Source: JAGXTF01 sp044224315
GTDB taxonomy: Bacteria; Bacteroidota; Bacteroidia; NS11-12g; UBA955
Length of the DNA: 64,000 bases
NCBI GenBank assembly: GCA_044224315.1
Contig: JBGAKR010000004.1
Span: 271,324-335,323 of the forward strand
Reading direction: 5' to 3'
The notes beneath the pieces are model-generated. The model made no database searches. It saw nothing but the letters and a program-made list of their open reading frames with translations, and had not been told where the DNA came from. Within the stretch, counting starts at the first letter, position 1; each line of letters starts with the position of its first letter. The position numbers and the translations under genes were made by a program. This document shows positions 8,811-16,926 of this stretch, one piece after another.

Positions 8811-10527
8811 ACCCAGCATTCACACTCCTTATACACTGGCGGGTTTCTTTATCCAGTCGGGCAATACTGCTCATTGGGTGGCTCACATAAATCAGTTACA
8901 TTTGCCTGTAAATGAAATAACAATACATCCAATTTCGCGTTCAGGTTCCACCCTAATTTGGGGCTGTCTGGTACTTTGTGCATTGCCTCCAAACCTGCAA
9001 AACAAGTTGCGTGCAGAACTATGCCAATGCCTGGATGGGGTTTTGTATTTTCCCGCCAATTGCATTCCCATTCCCGATTTAAATGCAGCCGATGCCCAAT
9101 TTTTAACCAATGGCATGCCCAGTATATTTCACCCCGATGCAGGCTGGGCCTACTTGGGCAAAGCCTTGGAGCCTGAAGTGCTATTTGCATTACCCACATT
9201 TGCTGCACTAAATACCAGGCAACCAGCTTCACCCGTACACATTCCACATCAAATTCTTACACTTAGCATAGCCCCAAAATCGGGTGAAGAAATAATAAAA
9301 AACCTGGAAGAAATTATCTTCCCTATAAAAGAACAACTTAAACAAGATAAACTCAGTTTTTTTGAAAAAATAAAATTGTTTTTTTACCAACTACTGTTTG
9401 GCAAATCCAACAAACCTAAACCCGCAGATACCCGCAATTCCAATACTTCTCCCGAAAATCAAAATCCAGATAAAACCAACTTTATCTTTACTAAATTATT
9501 TAAATTTAATTGGTTTAAAAAAGCCATGCGAGAATATGAAAATCTCGAGGAACGCAATAAATCAGAAATGGAAAAACTGATGCAAATGTTAAAATCCGAT
9601 CCCAAAAACGGACTTAAATATGCATTGCCATTGGATGAGCAAGGTACCACCCGGGGCGAGTCCAGCGGTGCATTTTCACTTTTACAACGCTGGGGCAATT
9701 TGGGCATTTTCAACAATTCGGCCTTGGGTGGCCAAGGTGGCGGTGCACTTAATATTGGTGATTACTATTATACCCTGCGGCAACAATACACCCAAATGGC
9801 CCAGGATTTCATCAACAAAGGCGAGTATAAAGAGGCGGCGTTTGTGTATATGAAATTGCTTAAAGATTACCAATCTGCAGCGCAAACCCTCGAAAAAGGC
9901 AAGTTTTACGCCGAGGCTGCTGCCATTTATAAATTGCATGTAAAAAACATGTACAAGGCTGCAGAGTGTTATGAAAATGCGCGCTTGTATGATGAAGCGG
10001 TAAACATTTATGTTGAATTAAAAATGCACGAAAAAGCAGGTGATTTATTTACCCAAATGGGGCAGAATGAAAAGGCAGCAGAGCAATATACACACGCAGC
10101 TAAATTGCTTGAAAATAATTATCAGTACCTTAGAGCTTCCTTTATATACGAACAAAAAGTGGGCAATTCACAACTGGCTAAAAACATACTTATCAGGGGA
10201 TGGCAGCAAAACCGCGATGCATTTAATTGCCTCAATAATTACCTTAATTATTTTCCAAAACCCGCTGATCTGAAAAGTGAATTAACCCGCTTATATCAAA
10301 ACGAGGTCAACGAAAAAAATGCAAGTCGTTTTATAAATGTGCTCAAATACGAGTTTGCAAAACCCACTCCAAACAAAGAATTTATTCGCAATTTGGCCTA
10401 CGAAATTGCGGTGGAAAACCTGCAACAACAGCCCGAAATCATATCGGAATTGGTAGCCTTTAATCCCAAAGATAAAGAGTTTACAAAAGATGTTATTCGC
10501 TATAAGGTTAAGGTAAATAAAACTTAA
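8794..10527 (+). CDS. bpX6-like protein with TPR-type repeats
   Basis: 577 residues, start overlapping the vWA/propeller gene by 17 nt. Three parts: an N-terminal ~150-residue globular region; a charged, low-complexity middle (about 180-290) with a Phe-rich helix that might touch a membrane; and helical repeats from ~322 to ~450 in which short helices pair as in TPR/Sel1 solenoids (FINKGEYKEAAFVYMKLL, EKGKFYAEAAAIYKLH, ARLYDEAVNIYVEL, GQNEKAAEQYTHAAKLL). This layout, next to vWA/propeller and MoxR genes, fits the bpX6 component of ternary systems. It ends the operon; the next gene is convergent only 12 nt away, with no hairpin terminator between. Confidence 0.7.
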   Translation: MKIKFKPSIHTPYTLAGFFIQSGNTAHWVAHINQLHLPVNEITIHPISRSGSTLIWGCLVLCALPPNLQNKLRAELCQCLDGVLYFPANCIPIPDLNAADAQFLTNGMPSIFHPDAGWAYLGKALEPEVLFALPTFAALNTRQPASPVHIPHQILTLSIAPKSGEEIIKNLEEIIFPIKEQLKQDKLSFFEKIKLFFYQLLFGKSNKPKPADTRNSNTSPENQNPDKTNFIFTKLFKFNWFKKAMREYENLEERNKSEMEKLMQMLKSDPKNGLKYALPLDEQGTTRGESSGAFSLLQRWGNLGIFNNSALGGQGGGALNIGDYYYTLRQQYTQMAQDFINKGEYKEAAFVYMKLLKDYQSAAQTLEKGKFYAEAAAIYKLHVKNMYKAAECYENARLYDEAVNIYVELKMHEKAGDLFTQMGQNEKAAEQYTHAAKLLENNYQYLRASFIYEQKVGNSQLAKNILIRGWQQNRDAFNCLNNYLNYFPKPADLKSELTRLYQNEVNEKNASRFINVLKYEFAKPTPNKEFIRNLAYEIAVENLQQQPEIISELVAFNPKDKEFTKDVIRYKVKVNKT

Positions 10528-10539
10528 CCCTGGTTTTAC

Positions 10540-12048
10540 CTACCTCGCCTTTTTACTTTTCAAAAACACCCGCACATCATAAATGCTGTCGGTGGCTTTA
10601 AAGTAGGCAAGCTCCTGGTATTCGGTCAGTTTGCGCATTTCGGCCAGCGGCATGGGGGCATCGCGCACGGCGTGGAATCCGTCCCAGATTACCACACAAG
10701 AGTCTGGAAACCAGTCTTTGCCGGGGTTTTTATCCAGGCTCCACAGGTAAAAAGTTTGGGCTTTGGTCTGGGCCCAGGTTTCAAAGTTCTCGCCTTCTGC
10801 CGGGCCAGCCCAGGGGTCCCAGCCTTTTTGTGCATTTATAAAGGGCAGTTGGTGCACTATAACTTTATGCTCCAGTCCCCGTTCTTTAATCAGGGCAAAT
10901 GCCTTGTCCATATTGGCTTCACCGGGGTATCCGGTTATTGTAGCCTCGCTATGCCAGGGCATGCGGTAATGGTTGCCTTTATAGCCCAGGTATATACAAA
11001 GCAGGGTTAAGGCTATGGGTAAAAACCGGTTTACCAGCCTTAGTTCCAGGGCCAGTATGCGGTCAAAAGCGTATTGGGCCAGCAGTGCTACACAGGGGGC
11101 TACCACCACAAATACGCGCAGCAGGCCGTGCGACCCCATGCTGCCTTTCCACCATATATAGCTGTGGGCTAGAAAGAAGCTCAAAAAAACCGGTGCCAGC
11201 AGCCAAAAAGCGTATCGGCTGCGTTCCTCGGGGGTACGTTTGCGCAGCAGGTATACCACATGGGCCGCAAGGTACAAAAATGCCATGCCCAACAATAAGC
11301 CCAGCACCAGGCCCCATATTTCTTTATATGCACTGGTGTAGTGTAAAAAATCTCCGTGCCCGGGGTCAAATTTGCCCTGGCTTTCAAAGCGCAGGTAGGG
11401 ATTCTCGTCTATAATCGCCCCCCATTTGCCCATGCCTATGCCCATAATCAGGGTATACAGCACACTCCCACTCAGCACAAAAGGCAGTTGTTTCCATTTG
11501 CGGCGTACAATCAGGTACAGCACTATAGCGGCCAGTATTACAAATCCTTCCGATCTGAAAAATGGCAGCAGCGATGCCAGGGTAGCGCCTTGCAGGTTGC
11601 GATTACTGGCAAAACAGTAAAAAATCCAGGCTAAAAATATGGCATTTACCGGTTCGGTCAGGCCCGATATTACATTGCCAAATACAATGGGTTGAAACAG
11701 AAAAAACACTGCAGCCATCCAGGGCAGTTTAGTGCCGAGTCTTTTGGCCGTAAGGTAGCACAGATGCCCTGCGCCCAGGCAGCAGCCTATATTAAATATA
11801 TATAACCCTTTCATGCCAAATAAGGAAAAGGGTATGGCAGGTATGGTAAACAGTGGTTTGCCCCACTGGTCCAGCATTAGCTGCGGGTGTTTCAGGCACC
11901 AGCGTGCATATAAATAATGGTTCCAGCTATCCTCACCACCGGCTGGCCACTCGGCCCGCGCCCAAATAAGTATGTACAGCACCAGAGCCAGCCCCAGCAC
12001 ATACACTGCCGCCAGACTATTCTTGATATTTAAATATCTGAACTGCAT
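10540..12048 (-). CDS. GT-C family glycosyltransferase-like membrane protein
   Basis: 502 residues from the ATG at 12048; the frame is open further to a TTG at 12117, but a promoter box (TATATTCG) lies 5 nt before 12048, which decides the start. About eleven hydrophobic segments, with the first luminal loop carrying GGEDSWNHYLYARW and then LDQWGKPLF, the acidic and W-G-K-P type pattern of dolichyl/polyprenyl-phosphate sugar transferases (PMT/ArnT-like, GT39/GT83 type). A soluble C-terminal part follows residue ~370. Likely transfers a sugar from a lipid carrier to an envelope molecule; the acceptor cannot be told. It is convergent with the ternary operon, 12 nt apart. Confidence 0.7.
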   Translation of the reverse strand: MQFRYLNIKNSLAAVYVLGLALVLYILIWARAEWPAGGEDSWNHYLYARWCLKHPQLMLDQWGKPLFTIPAIPFSLFGMKGLYIFNIGCCLGAGHLCYLTAKRLGTKLPWMAAVFFLFQPIVFGNVISGLTEPVNAIFLAWIFYCFASNRNLQGATLASLLPFFRSEGFVILAAIVLYLIVRRKWKQLPFVLSGSVLYTLIMGIGMGKWGAIIDENPYLRFESQGKFDPGHGDFLHYTSAYKEIWGLVLGLLLGMAFLYLAAHVVYLLRKRTPEERSRYAFWLLAPVFLSFFLAHSYIWWKGSMGSHGLLRVFVVVAPCVALLAQYAFDRILALELRLVNRFLPIALTLLCIYLGYKGNHYRMPWHSEATITGYPGEANMDKAFALIKERGLEHKVIVHQLPFINAQKGWDPWAGPAEGENFETWAQTKAQTFYLWSLDKNPGKDWFPDSCVVIWDGFHAVRDAPMPLAEMRKLTEYQELAYFKATDSIYDVRVFLKSKKAR

Positions 12049-12053
12049 TGCGG

Positions 12054-12061
12054 CGAATATA
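12054..12061 (-). promoter_or_regulatory. Promoter box 5 nt upstream of start 12048
   Basis: Minus strand reads TATATTCG-CCGCA-ATG. This is the TAnnTTTG-type -7 element with one change and implies a nearly leaderless mRNA for the membrane glycosyltransferase. Confidence 0.4.
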
Positions 12062-12168
12062 GGATTTAAATCTGTATTTGTACCACACAGAATTTTACAG
12101 CCCTTTACATGCTGCAACTATCAGCATATAAGGTCCTTGAGGCCATTTTTTTTTTATAGCTACCCGGC

Positions 12169-13098
12169 TTAGTAGGTAGAGTGTACCAGCATCATATCCT
12201 GTATGCGTTTTTCTGCCAATGCGATAGCAGCCATTTGGGTGTTTATACCCTTATCCGCACTCAGTTTATATATATCCAGTATGGTATTGTAAATATTTTC
12301 GGTTTGGGCAAAAGCTCTTTCGCGCACATAGCCGGTATATTCACTGTATACATTTATTAAGCCACCCGCGTTAATCACAAAATCGGGGGCGTAGTAAATG
12401 CCACGGTCTTTAATCATATCGCCGTGTATTTTTTCATCTTCCAGTTGGTTGTTGGCAGCACCGGCTACTATCTGGCATTTCAGGCGGCCTATGGTGTTTT
12501 CGTTCAGTATGGCACCCAGGGCGCAGGGGGCAAATATGTCTACATCCAGGTCAAACATATCGTCGCCATTTACGGGTATGGCACCGTAGTGTCCGGCAGC
12601 GCGCAGGGCATCTTCGTTTATATCACTTACATACAGGCGGGCACCTTCTTTGTGCAGGTTCTCCAGCAGGTGCATACCCACTTTGCCTATACCCATTACT
12701 GCTACACTTTTACCTTCCAGGCTATCGCTTCCCCAGGCTGCTTTGGCACTGGCTTTCATACCCATATAGGTACCATAGGCTGTTACAGGCGAGGGGTCTC
12801 CGCCGCCACCCATACTTTCGGGCAGGCCTACCACGCTGTCGGTTTCCATTTTTACGTACTCCATATCGCGGGTGGTAGTTCCTACGTCTTCGGCAGTTAT
12901 GTATTTGCCGTTCAGGTTCTCTACAAATCGGCCAAATTTGCGCATCAATGCCTCACTTTTGTGGGTTTTTGGGTCGCCGATAATTACGGCTTTTGCCCCC
13001 CCCAGGTTCAGGCCGGCTACGCTGGCTTTATAGGTCATACCGCGGCTCAGGCGCAGGGCATCACGCACGGCATCCTTTTCTTGGGCATAGGTCCACAT
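12169..13098 (-). CDS. Leucine/valine dehydrogenase family enzyme, N-terminus broken
   Basis: 309 residues from the first ATG in frame. NAD-dependent oxidative deamination of branched-chain amino acids is the family reaction. GMTYK (K24) and LNLGGAKAVI (K36) give the substrate and catalytic lysines; ITAEDVGTT, GDPSPVTAYG and the Rossmann motif VMGIGKVGMHLLE follow, then APCALGA and FVINAGGLINV. Family members are about 360 residues. Homology clearly continues upstream of this ATG in the same frame (KAIIAIHNTV...LGGTR) but there is no in-frame start there; see the separate entry for 13099-13177. Even with that segment, some 35-40 residues of the usual N-terminus are absent. It may be a truncated enzyme, a frameshifted gene or a sequence error. 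Confidence 0.8.
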   Translation of the reverse strand: MWTYAQEKDAVRDALRLSRGMTYKASVAGLNLGGAKAVIIGDPKTHKSEALMRKFGRFVENLNGKYITAEDVGTTTRDMEYVKMETDSVVGLPESMGGGGDPSPVTAYGTYMGMKASAKAAWGSDSLEGKSVAVMGIGKVGMHLLENLHKEGARLYVSDINEDALRAAGHYGAIPVNGDDMFDLDVDIFAPCALGAILNENTIGRLKCQIVAGAANNQLEDEKIHGDMIKDRGIYYAPDFVINAGGLINVYSEYTGYVRERAFAQTENIYNTILDIYKLSADKGINTQMAAIALAEKRIQDMMLVHSTY

Positions 13099-13177
13099 TC
13101 GGGTTCCACCCAGGCCAGGGCCCAGTACAGTATTGTGTATGGCTATGATTGCCTTTAATAGTCTGAATGTCGGCCAT
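13099..13177 (-). other. 5' segment of the dehydrogenase with probable one-base frameshift
   Basis: On the minus strand an ATG at 13177 begins MADIQTIK; removing one A from the AAA run at 13154-13156 joins it exactly to KAIIAIHNTVLGPGLGGTRM and so to the downstream frame. A promoter box (13191-13198) lies 13 nt before this ATG. Seen: the frames and the box. Inferred: an insertion, an assembly error or a decayed start. Confidence 0.6.
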
Positions 13178-13190
13178 TGATATAAGGGTG

Positions 13191-13198
13191 CAAAGGTA
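13191..13198 (-). promoter_or_regulatory. Putative promoter box for the dehydrogenase
   Basis: Minus strand TACCTTTG matches TAnnTTTG and lies 13 nt upstream of the ATG at 13177, supporting that ATG as the original start. No good -33 element was seen. Confidence 0.4.
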
Positions 13199-13426
13199 AG
13201 TTTCTTATTTCAAAATTCCATGGGTGGTACAAAGTGTGGCAAACTCTTTACTGGCGCGGTGTTTTTCATTTTTTGGCGCCCATATCCGCCTTTGTCTCCA
13301 AGTCCTCGGCCCGGTTCAGCGCATGGCATGGGGTTTCGGCGGGCTTCCTGCCGGTTGCCGCCGCCCCCGCCTGCCCTGCAGCTGTCCGGCCCTGTGGGCT
13401 TTTCGCCGCCTGCGGGGTCGGGGCAT
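13199..13426. other. GC-rich non-coding island
   Basis: Between the dehydrogenase promoter and the stop of the next upstream gene. About 13290-13440 is strikingly G+C rich (runs such as CCGCCGCCCCCGCC) compared with the AT-leaning surroundings. Open frames cross it on both strands but are Ala/Pro/Gly-rich and look like composition artefacts. No hairpin terminator or repeat copy elsewhere in the window was recognised. Confidence 0.5.
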
Positions 13427-14404
13427 TCAGGGTTGCAGCAGGTACATGCCGCGTCCATGGCCTACTATAAGCAACCGATTGCTGCTTATCCATTGCATAT
13501 CGTACATAGGATAGGCCGTTGGCATTTGTATGGGTTGCTTTTGTTCCAAGTTGCATTTACAATTCATATGCATTTGCACCAGCCAGCCATTTTGGGTGCA
13601 GCCCAGCAGCCCGCCATAGTGCCAGTCTGCAATACTCCATATACAGCCGCTGGTTGGGTTCATGTATTTGCCTCGCTTGCTTTCAAGTTTGCCCTCCACC
13701 CCGTTTTTCCCTATTCTAAAACTGCGCGCACCGCAGTATTTCAGGCTGCCATTACTGCTATATAATTCATGCACCAGGGCCTTTTTCCGGTACCAGGTTT
13801 GCCATTTGCCTCCCAGTATGCTGCGCTTTATTTTGGTTATCCGCCCGTTATAGCAAGCGGCAATTACATCACTGTTTTCCAGTTGCACCGCTGTCCATAC
13901 AAATTGGGTTTTGCGGCTATACAGGGTTTTTATTTCTGCAAGTCCTGTATCTACTTCTGCTATAAATCCACGGGGCATAGCTTTGCCACCGGCGGCCACC
14001 ACACTGCTTCCTCCGCATACCAGCAGTTTGCCGTTTTGCAAGGGCCACAGGCCATAAAAAGCCAGGTTGGCAAAGGTTTCAAATTGTTTCGTTTTCCACG
14101 TTTTGTGCACCCGGTCGTAGCGGTATATCACCGCATTCTGGGTAGTTAAAAATACGTAGTCCCCCACCCTTACTATCTTCAGTATACTCGCTCCTGTATT
14201 GGGGTAGTTTATTGGGGTGTCATTGCCCAGGCTGTCTACCCTGTGCAGTATGCCATACTCACCACCTACCCAGTATTCGTTACTACTTATTTGGGCTATA
14301 TGGTAGTAGCTGCTGTCCTCACTTTTGCCCTGGCACAGGGTTTTTATGGTTTGGGCATGGGCAGTAAGGCTGGCCAGTCCCAGTATCAGCAGCAGTTTGG
14401 GCAT
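13427..14404 (-). CDS. Secreted beta-propeller-like protein of unknown function
   Basis: 325 residues. MPKLLLILGLASLTAHAQ is a signal peptide. The rest consists of short repeated strands with Trp/Tyr and Gly turns (YWVGGEYGILHRVD, LLVCGGSS, VIAACYNGRITKI, LLIVGHGRGMYLL), the appearance of a six- or seven-bladed propeller. Eight or more Cys residues after the signal peptide suggest disulphides outside the cytoplasm. It lies 43 nt downstream of the homocysteine methyltransferase gene on the same strand and could share its transcript. No catalytic motif is evident and I do not recognise a named family. Confidence 0.7.
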   Translation of the reverse strand: MPKLLLILGLASLTAHAQTIKTLCQGKSEDSSYYHIAQISSNEYWVGGEYGILHRVDSLGNDTPINYPNTGASILKIVRVGDYVFLTTQNAVIYRYDRVHKTWKTKQFETFANLAFYGLWPLQNGKLLVCGGSSVVAAGGKAMPRGFIAEVDTGLAEIKTLYSRKTQFVWTAVQLENSDVIAACYNGRITKIKRSILGGKWQTWYRKKALVHELYSSNGSLKYCGARSFRIGKNGVEGKLESKRGKYMNPTSGCIWSIADWHYGGLLGCTQNGWLVQMHMNCKCNLEQKQPIQMPTAYPMYDMQWISSNRLLIVGHGRGMYLLQP

Positions 14405-14447
14405 AGCATGGGTTTATTCAATATGGTGGCAAAGTAGCCTGTGCCAA

Positions 14448-15470
14448 TTATAGTTCGGCTTCTACCAATTCGGGCACATGGCGCGGAGCCTGTTTGCTGC
14501 AAAGCTCGGCAATGGCCTTTATATGGTCGGGGGTGGTGCCGCAGCAGCCGCCCACTATGTTTACAATGCCTTCTTTGCACCAGTTTTCCAGTACCCGTGC
14601 CATATGCTCGGGGGTGTCATCGTATTCGCCAAACTCGTTGGGCAGTCCGGCATTGGGGTATACGCTTACATAAATCCATGCATTGCGGCTTATTTCCTCT
14701 ATAAAGGGGCGCATCTGTTCAGCACCCAGGGCGCAGTTAAGGCCTATACTCAGCAGTTCGCCATGCGATACGCTGTTCCAAAATGCTTCGGGGGTTTGTC
14801 CACTCAGGGTGCGGCCGCTGTTGTCTGTTATGGTACCGCTTACCATTACAGGTATATCCAGGTTTTGCTCGGCTTTTATTTCGTTTACGGCATACAGGGC
14901 TGCTTTGGCATTCAGGGTATCAAATACGGTTTCAATCAGCAGCAGGTCTACCCCACCCTCTATCAGGGCCAGGGCTTGCTGGCGGTAGGCGGTTTTTAGT
15001 TCGTCAAAGGTTATTGCCCTAAAACCGGGGTTGTTTACATCCGGGCTCAGGCTGGCAGTGCGGTTTGTGGGTCCTATGGCACCGGCTACAAATCGGGGTT
15101 TGGCAGGGTTCTTTGCCGTATATTCATCGGCCGCTTGCCTGGCCAGTCGTGCCGCGGCTATGTTCATTTCCGTTACCAGCTCTTCCATGTGGTAATCTGC
15201 CATGGCTACGGTGGTGCTGTTAAAGGTATTGGTTTCCAGTATATCGGCGCCTGCTTCCAAAAACTCGCGGTGTATGGCCAGCACTATTTCGGGCTGGGTA
15301 AGCACCAGCAAGTCATTATTCCCTTTCAAGGGGTGGGCAAAGTTGGCAAATCGCGCCCCCCGGTATTGCTCTTCAGTTAATTTATAGCGCTGTATCATGG
15401 TACCCATGGCACCATCCAGTATCATTATGCGCTGGTTCAGTATTTCGCGTATTTGTTGGTTCTTGTTCAT
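14448..15470 (-). CDS. metH: Homocysteine S-methyltransferase module (MetH N-terminal part, stand-alone)
   Basis: 340 residues, equal to the first module of cobalamin-dependent methionine synthase (full MetH is ~1200). It begins with the LDGAMGTMIQ strand (18-27) and carries the zinc ligands Cys246 (NCALG) and Cys309-Cys310 (GGCCGTTP). ETNTFNST and VMVSGTITDNSGRTLSGQ are typical of MetH rather than betaine-type enzymes. The folate, B12 and activation modules must be encoded elsewhere, as in the split MetH of many Bacteroidota; none is in this window. Its start overlaps the stop of the upstream gene (ATGA), so translation is coupled to an unknown membrane-anchored protein. Confidence 0.9.
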   Translation of the reverse strand: MNKNQQIREILNQRIMILDGAMGTMIQRYKLTEEQYRGARFANFAHPLKGNNDLLVLTQPEIVLAIHREFLEAGADILETNTFNSTTVAMADYHMEELVTEMNIAAARLARQAADEYTAKNPAKPRFVAGAIGPTNRTASLSPDVNNPGFRAITFDELKTAYRQQALALIEGGVDLLLIETVFDTLNAKAALYAVNEIKAEQNLDIPVMVSGTITDNSGRTLSGQTPEAFWNSVSHGELLSIGLNCALGAEQMRPFIEEISRNAWIYVSVYPNAGLPNEFGEYDDTPEHMARVLENWCKEGIVNIVGGCCGTTPDHIKAIAELCSKQAPRHVPELVEAEL

Positions 15471-16345
15471 TTCGTGTAGGGTTTTAGGTACTGGTATATG
15501 GTTTTAAAAGTAAGGTTCAGGTAGTCGTTGGCTGCCAGTGAATTGTTCTTTTTCAGCAGCTTGTCTACATCGCTTTCCTGCAAATTTAAGCCCGCATTTT
15601 TAAAAAACAGCAGGGGCGATGGGGCTTGTTTACCCGCCTGCAATCCGGGCCATATAAACTTTGCCTGGGCTTGGGCCAGATTCACACCGTGGCTGGGCAC
15701 GCCATTGCCTGTTTTATTCCAAAAAATTACATCGCTTTCGGCATCATACAACTGGTTTAATCCGCTGTCGCCCATCAAACTTTTGGCCTTGGGGTCAAAT
15801 ATTTTCTTCAGCGCATCTATGGCCTTCCCGCTGTTATTGGCGGTATCCATGGGCACATAAAACATGCAGGCTTTGTGCTTAAATGCAAAATACAGATTGT
15901 GGTTTACCGCTTTTGCCAAATAAAAATTTCCCTGGTCGCTGGGTTTTTCCATAATGGCCGCAGGTACTTTATTGTTCAGGTACTCCAGCATGCGGGGCTC
16001 TGAGGTAAGTGCCAGGCAGGCATACCAGCCATCTTCGGTTTCAAACAGTATTATGTCGCTATGGCCATCTATGCCTAGTTCGCCCCGGTCTTTGGCGGGT
16101 GCAAGGGCTTGCAAGGCAGGTATCATCAGTTTCAGGCTGTCAAAATAGGGGATTGCACCTTGTATTTTGCGGTCTTCAATCTGTCGGGTTTGAAAATTGT
16201 AGTACCAATGGCTTCCGGCAGGCACCAGCATTGTTAGCCTGCTGCGCGAGTGCTGGTTTTTGTGCATGTAAATCCACACAATCCCGGCCGTTACCAGTGT
16301 TATAATTATAAATGCGTAAACCCTGCGTCTGAAAGCTTTATCCAT
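15467..16345 (-). CDS. Single-pass membrane-anchored protein of unknown function
   Basis: 292 residues. A basic N-terminus (MDKAFRRRVY) precedes one transmembrane helix (about 10-26, AFIIITLVTAGIVWIYM), leaving the bulk outside the cytoplasm. The exported part has alternating strands and the segments GIDGHSDIILFETEDGWYA and LNQLYDAESDVIFWNK, but no motif I know. It overlaps the homocysteine methyltransferase gene by 4 nt. The start is well placed because the helix follows directly. No metabolic link to methionine synthesis is visible. Confidence 0.65.
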   Translation of the reverse strand: MDKAFRRRVYAFIIITLVTAGIVWIYMHKNQHSRSRLTMLVPAGSHWYYNFQTRQIEDRKIQGAIPYFDSLKLMIPALQALAPAKDRGELGIDGHSDIILFETEDGWYACLALTSEPRMLEYLNNKVPAAIMEKPSDQGNFYLAKAVNHNLYFAFKHKACMFYVPMDTANNSGKAIDALKKIFDPKAKSLMGDSGLNQLYDAESDVIFWNKTGNGVPSHGVNLAQAQAKFIWPGLQAGKQAPSPLLFFKNAGLNLQESDVDKLLKKNNSLAANDYLNLTFKTIYQYLKPYTK

Positions 16346-16421
16346 TGCACTTGCAAAAAAACAACAGAAGTTTGGTACCGTAAAATTTAATCAACCATGC
16401 AAACAGCATGTTGGTAGATAA

Positions 16422-16454
16422 AAAAATCCCCCCGGGGGTACCGGAGGGATTTTT
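16422..16454 (-). terminator. Intrinsic terminator
   Basis: The minus-strand transcript forms a 14-bp stem AAAAATCCCTCCGG / CCGGGGGGATTTTT with one G-U pair and a short loop, ending in a T run. The plus-strand version has a C-A mismatch, so it serves mainly the minus-strand gene ending at 16497. Confidence 0.8.
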
Positions 16455-16496
16455 GGGGTGAAATTACATTTATTTAATCAGAAGTTTGATTCTGTT

Positions 16497-16883
16497 TTAT
16501 TGTTTTTTCTTCTTGCAGCAAGATCCACTGCTGCTGCATCCGTGGCCAGATTTGCTGGTGCTGGTAGAAGCAGGTGTGGTGGTGCTAGTGGGGGTTACAG
16601 TTGCACCAGCGGCTGGGGTAGTGCTTTGGCCTGCACCGGTAGTGCTGGCTTGGGCACCTTTATTTTTGCAGCAAGCTTTGCCCTGGCCTTGTTTGCAGGC
16701 GCTGGTGCCATGTCCGGCACATTCTTTTTTCACCGCCACAGTAGTATCTGTGTTTGTAGCAGTAGTGGCTGTAGCAGTTGCAGTTACAGCGGGTTGTTCC
16801 TGGTTATTGGTGCTGGTAGTCTGGGCTTGTGCAGCCATGCCAAAACCAAATACAAAAGCGGCTATGAAGAATATTTTTTTCAT
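16497..16883 (-). CDS. Small secreted Thr/Ala-rich protein with paired cysteines
   Basis: 128 residues. MKKIFFIAAFVFGFGMAAQA is a signal peptide. The mature part is almost entirely Thr, Ala, Ser and Gly with three cysteine clusters: KKECAGHGTSACKQG, KACCKNK and, at the very end, GHGCSSSGSCCKKKKQ. The Cys/His/Lys spacing suggests metal binding or disulphides in a flexible, perhaps surface-exposed chain. It is monocistronic: a promoter box lies upstream and a strong terminator downstream. I do not know a named family. The low complexity is real coding sequence, given the signal peptide, promoter and terminator. Confidence 0.7.
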   Translation of the reverse strand: MKKIFFIAAFVFGFGMAAQAQTTSTNNQEQPAVTATATATTATNTDTTVAVKKECAGHGTSACKQGQGKACCKNKGAQASTTGAGQSTTPAAGATVTPTSTTTPASTSTSKSGHGCSSSGSCCKKKKQ

Positions 16884-16910
16884 GTTTATTTCAGTTACTA
16901 AATGGTATTA

Positions 16911-16918
16911 CAAATATA
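16911..16918 (-). promoter_or_regulatory. Putative promoter box for the small secreted protein
   Basis: Minus strand TATATTTG matches TAnnTTTG, 27 nt upstream of the start; a TTG sits 22 nt further upstream (16941-16943), close to the usual -33 spacing. The box lies in the short gap after psd. Confidence 0.5.
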
Positions 16919-16926
16919 CGGCCAAA

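Noticed and set aside
12424..13158. Long plus-strand frame opposite the dehydrogenase
   Set aside because: Antisense to a conserved enzyme; no start signal or motif of its own.
13210..13765. Genes on either strand in the GC-rich island
   Set aside because: The open frames are Pro/Ala/Gly-rich, overlap each other and a better-supported secreted protein gene, and have no signal or motif.
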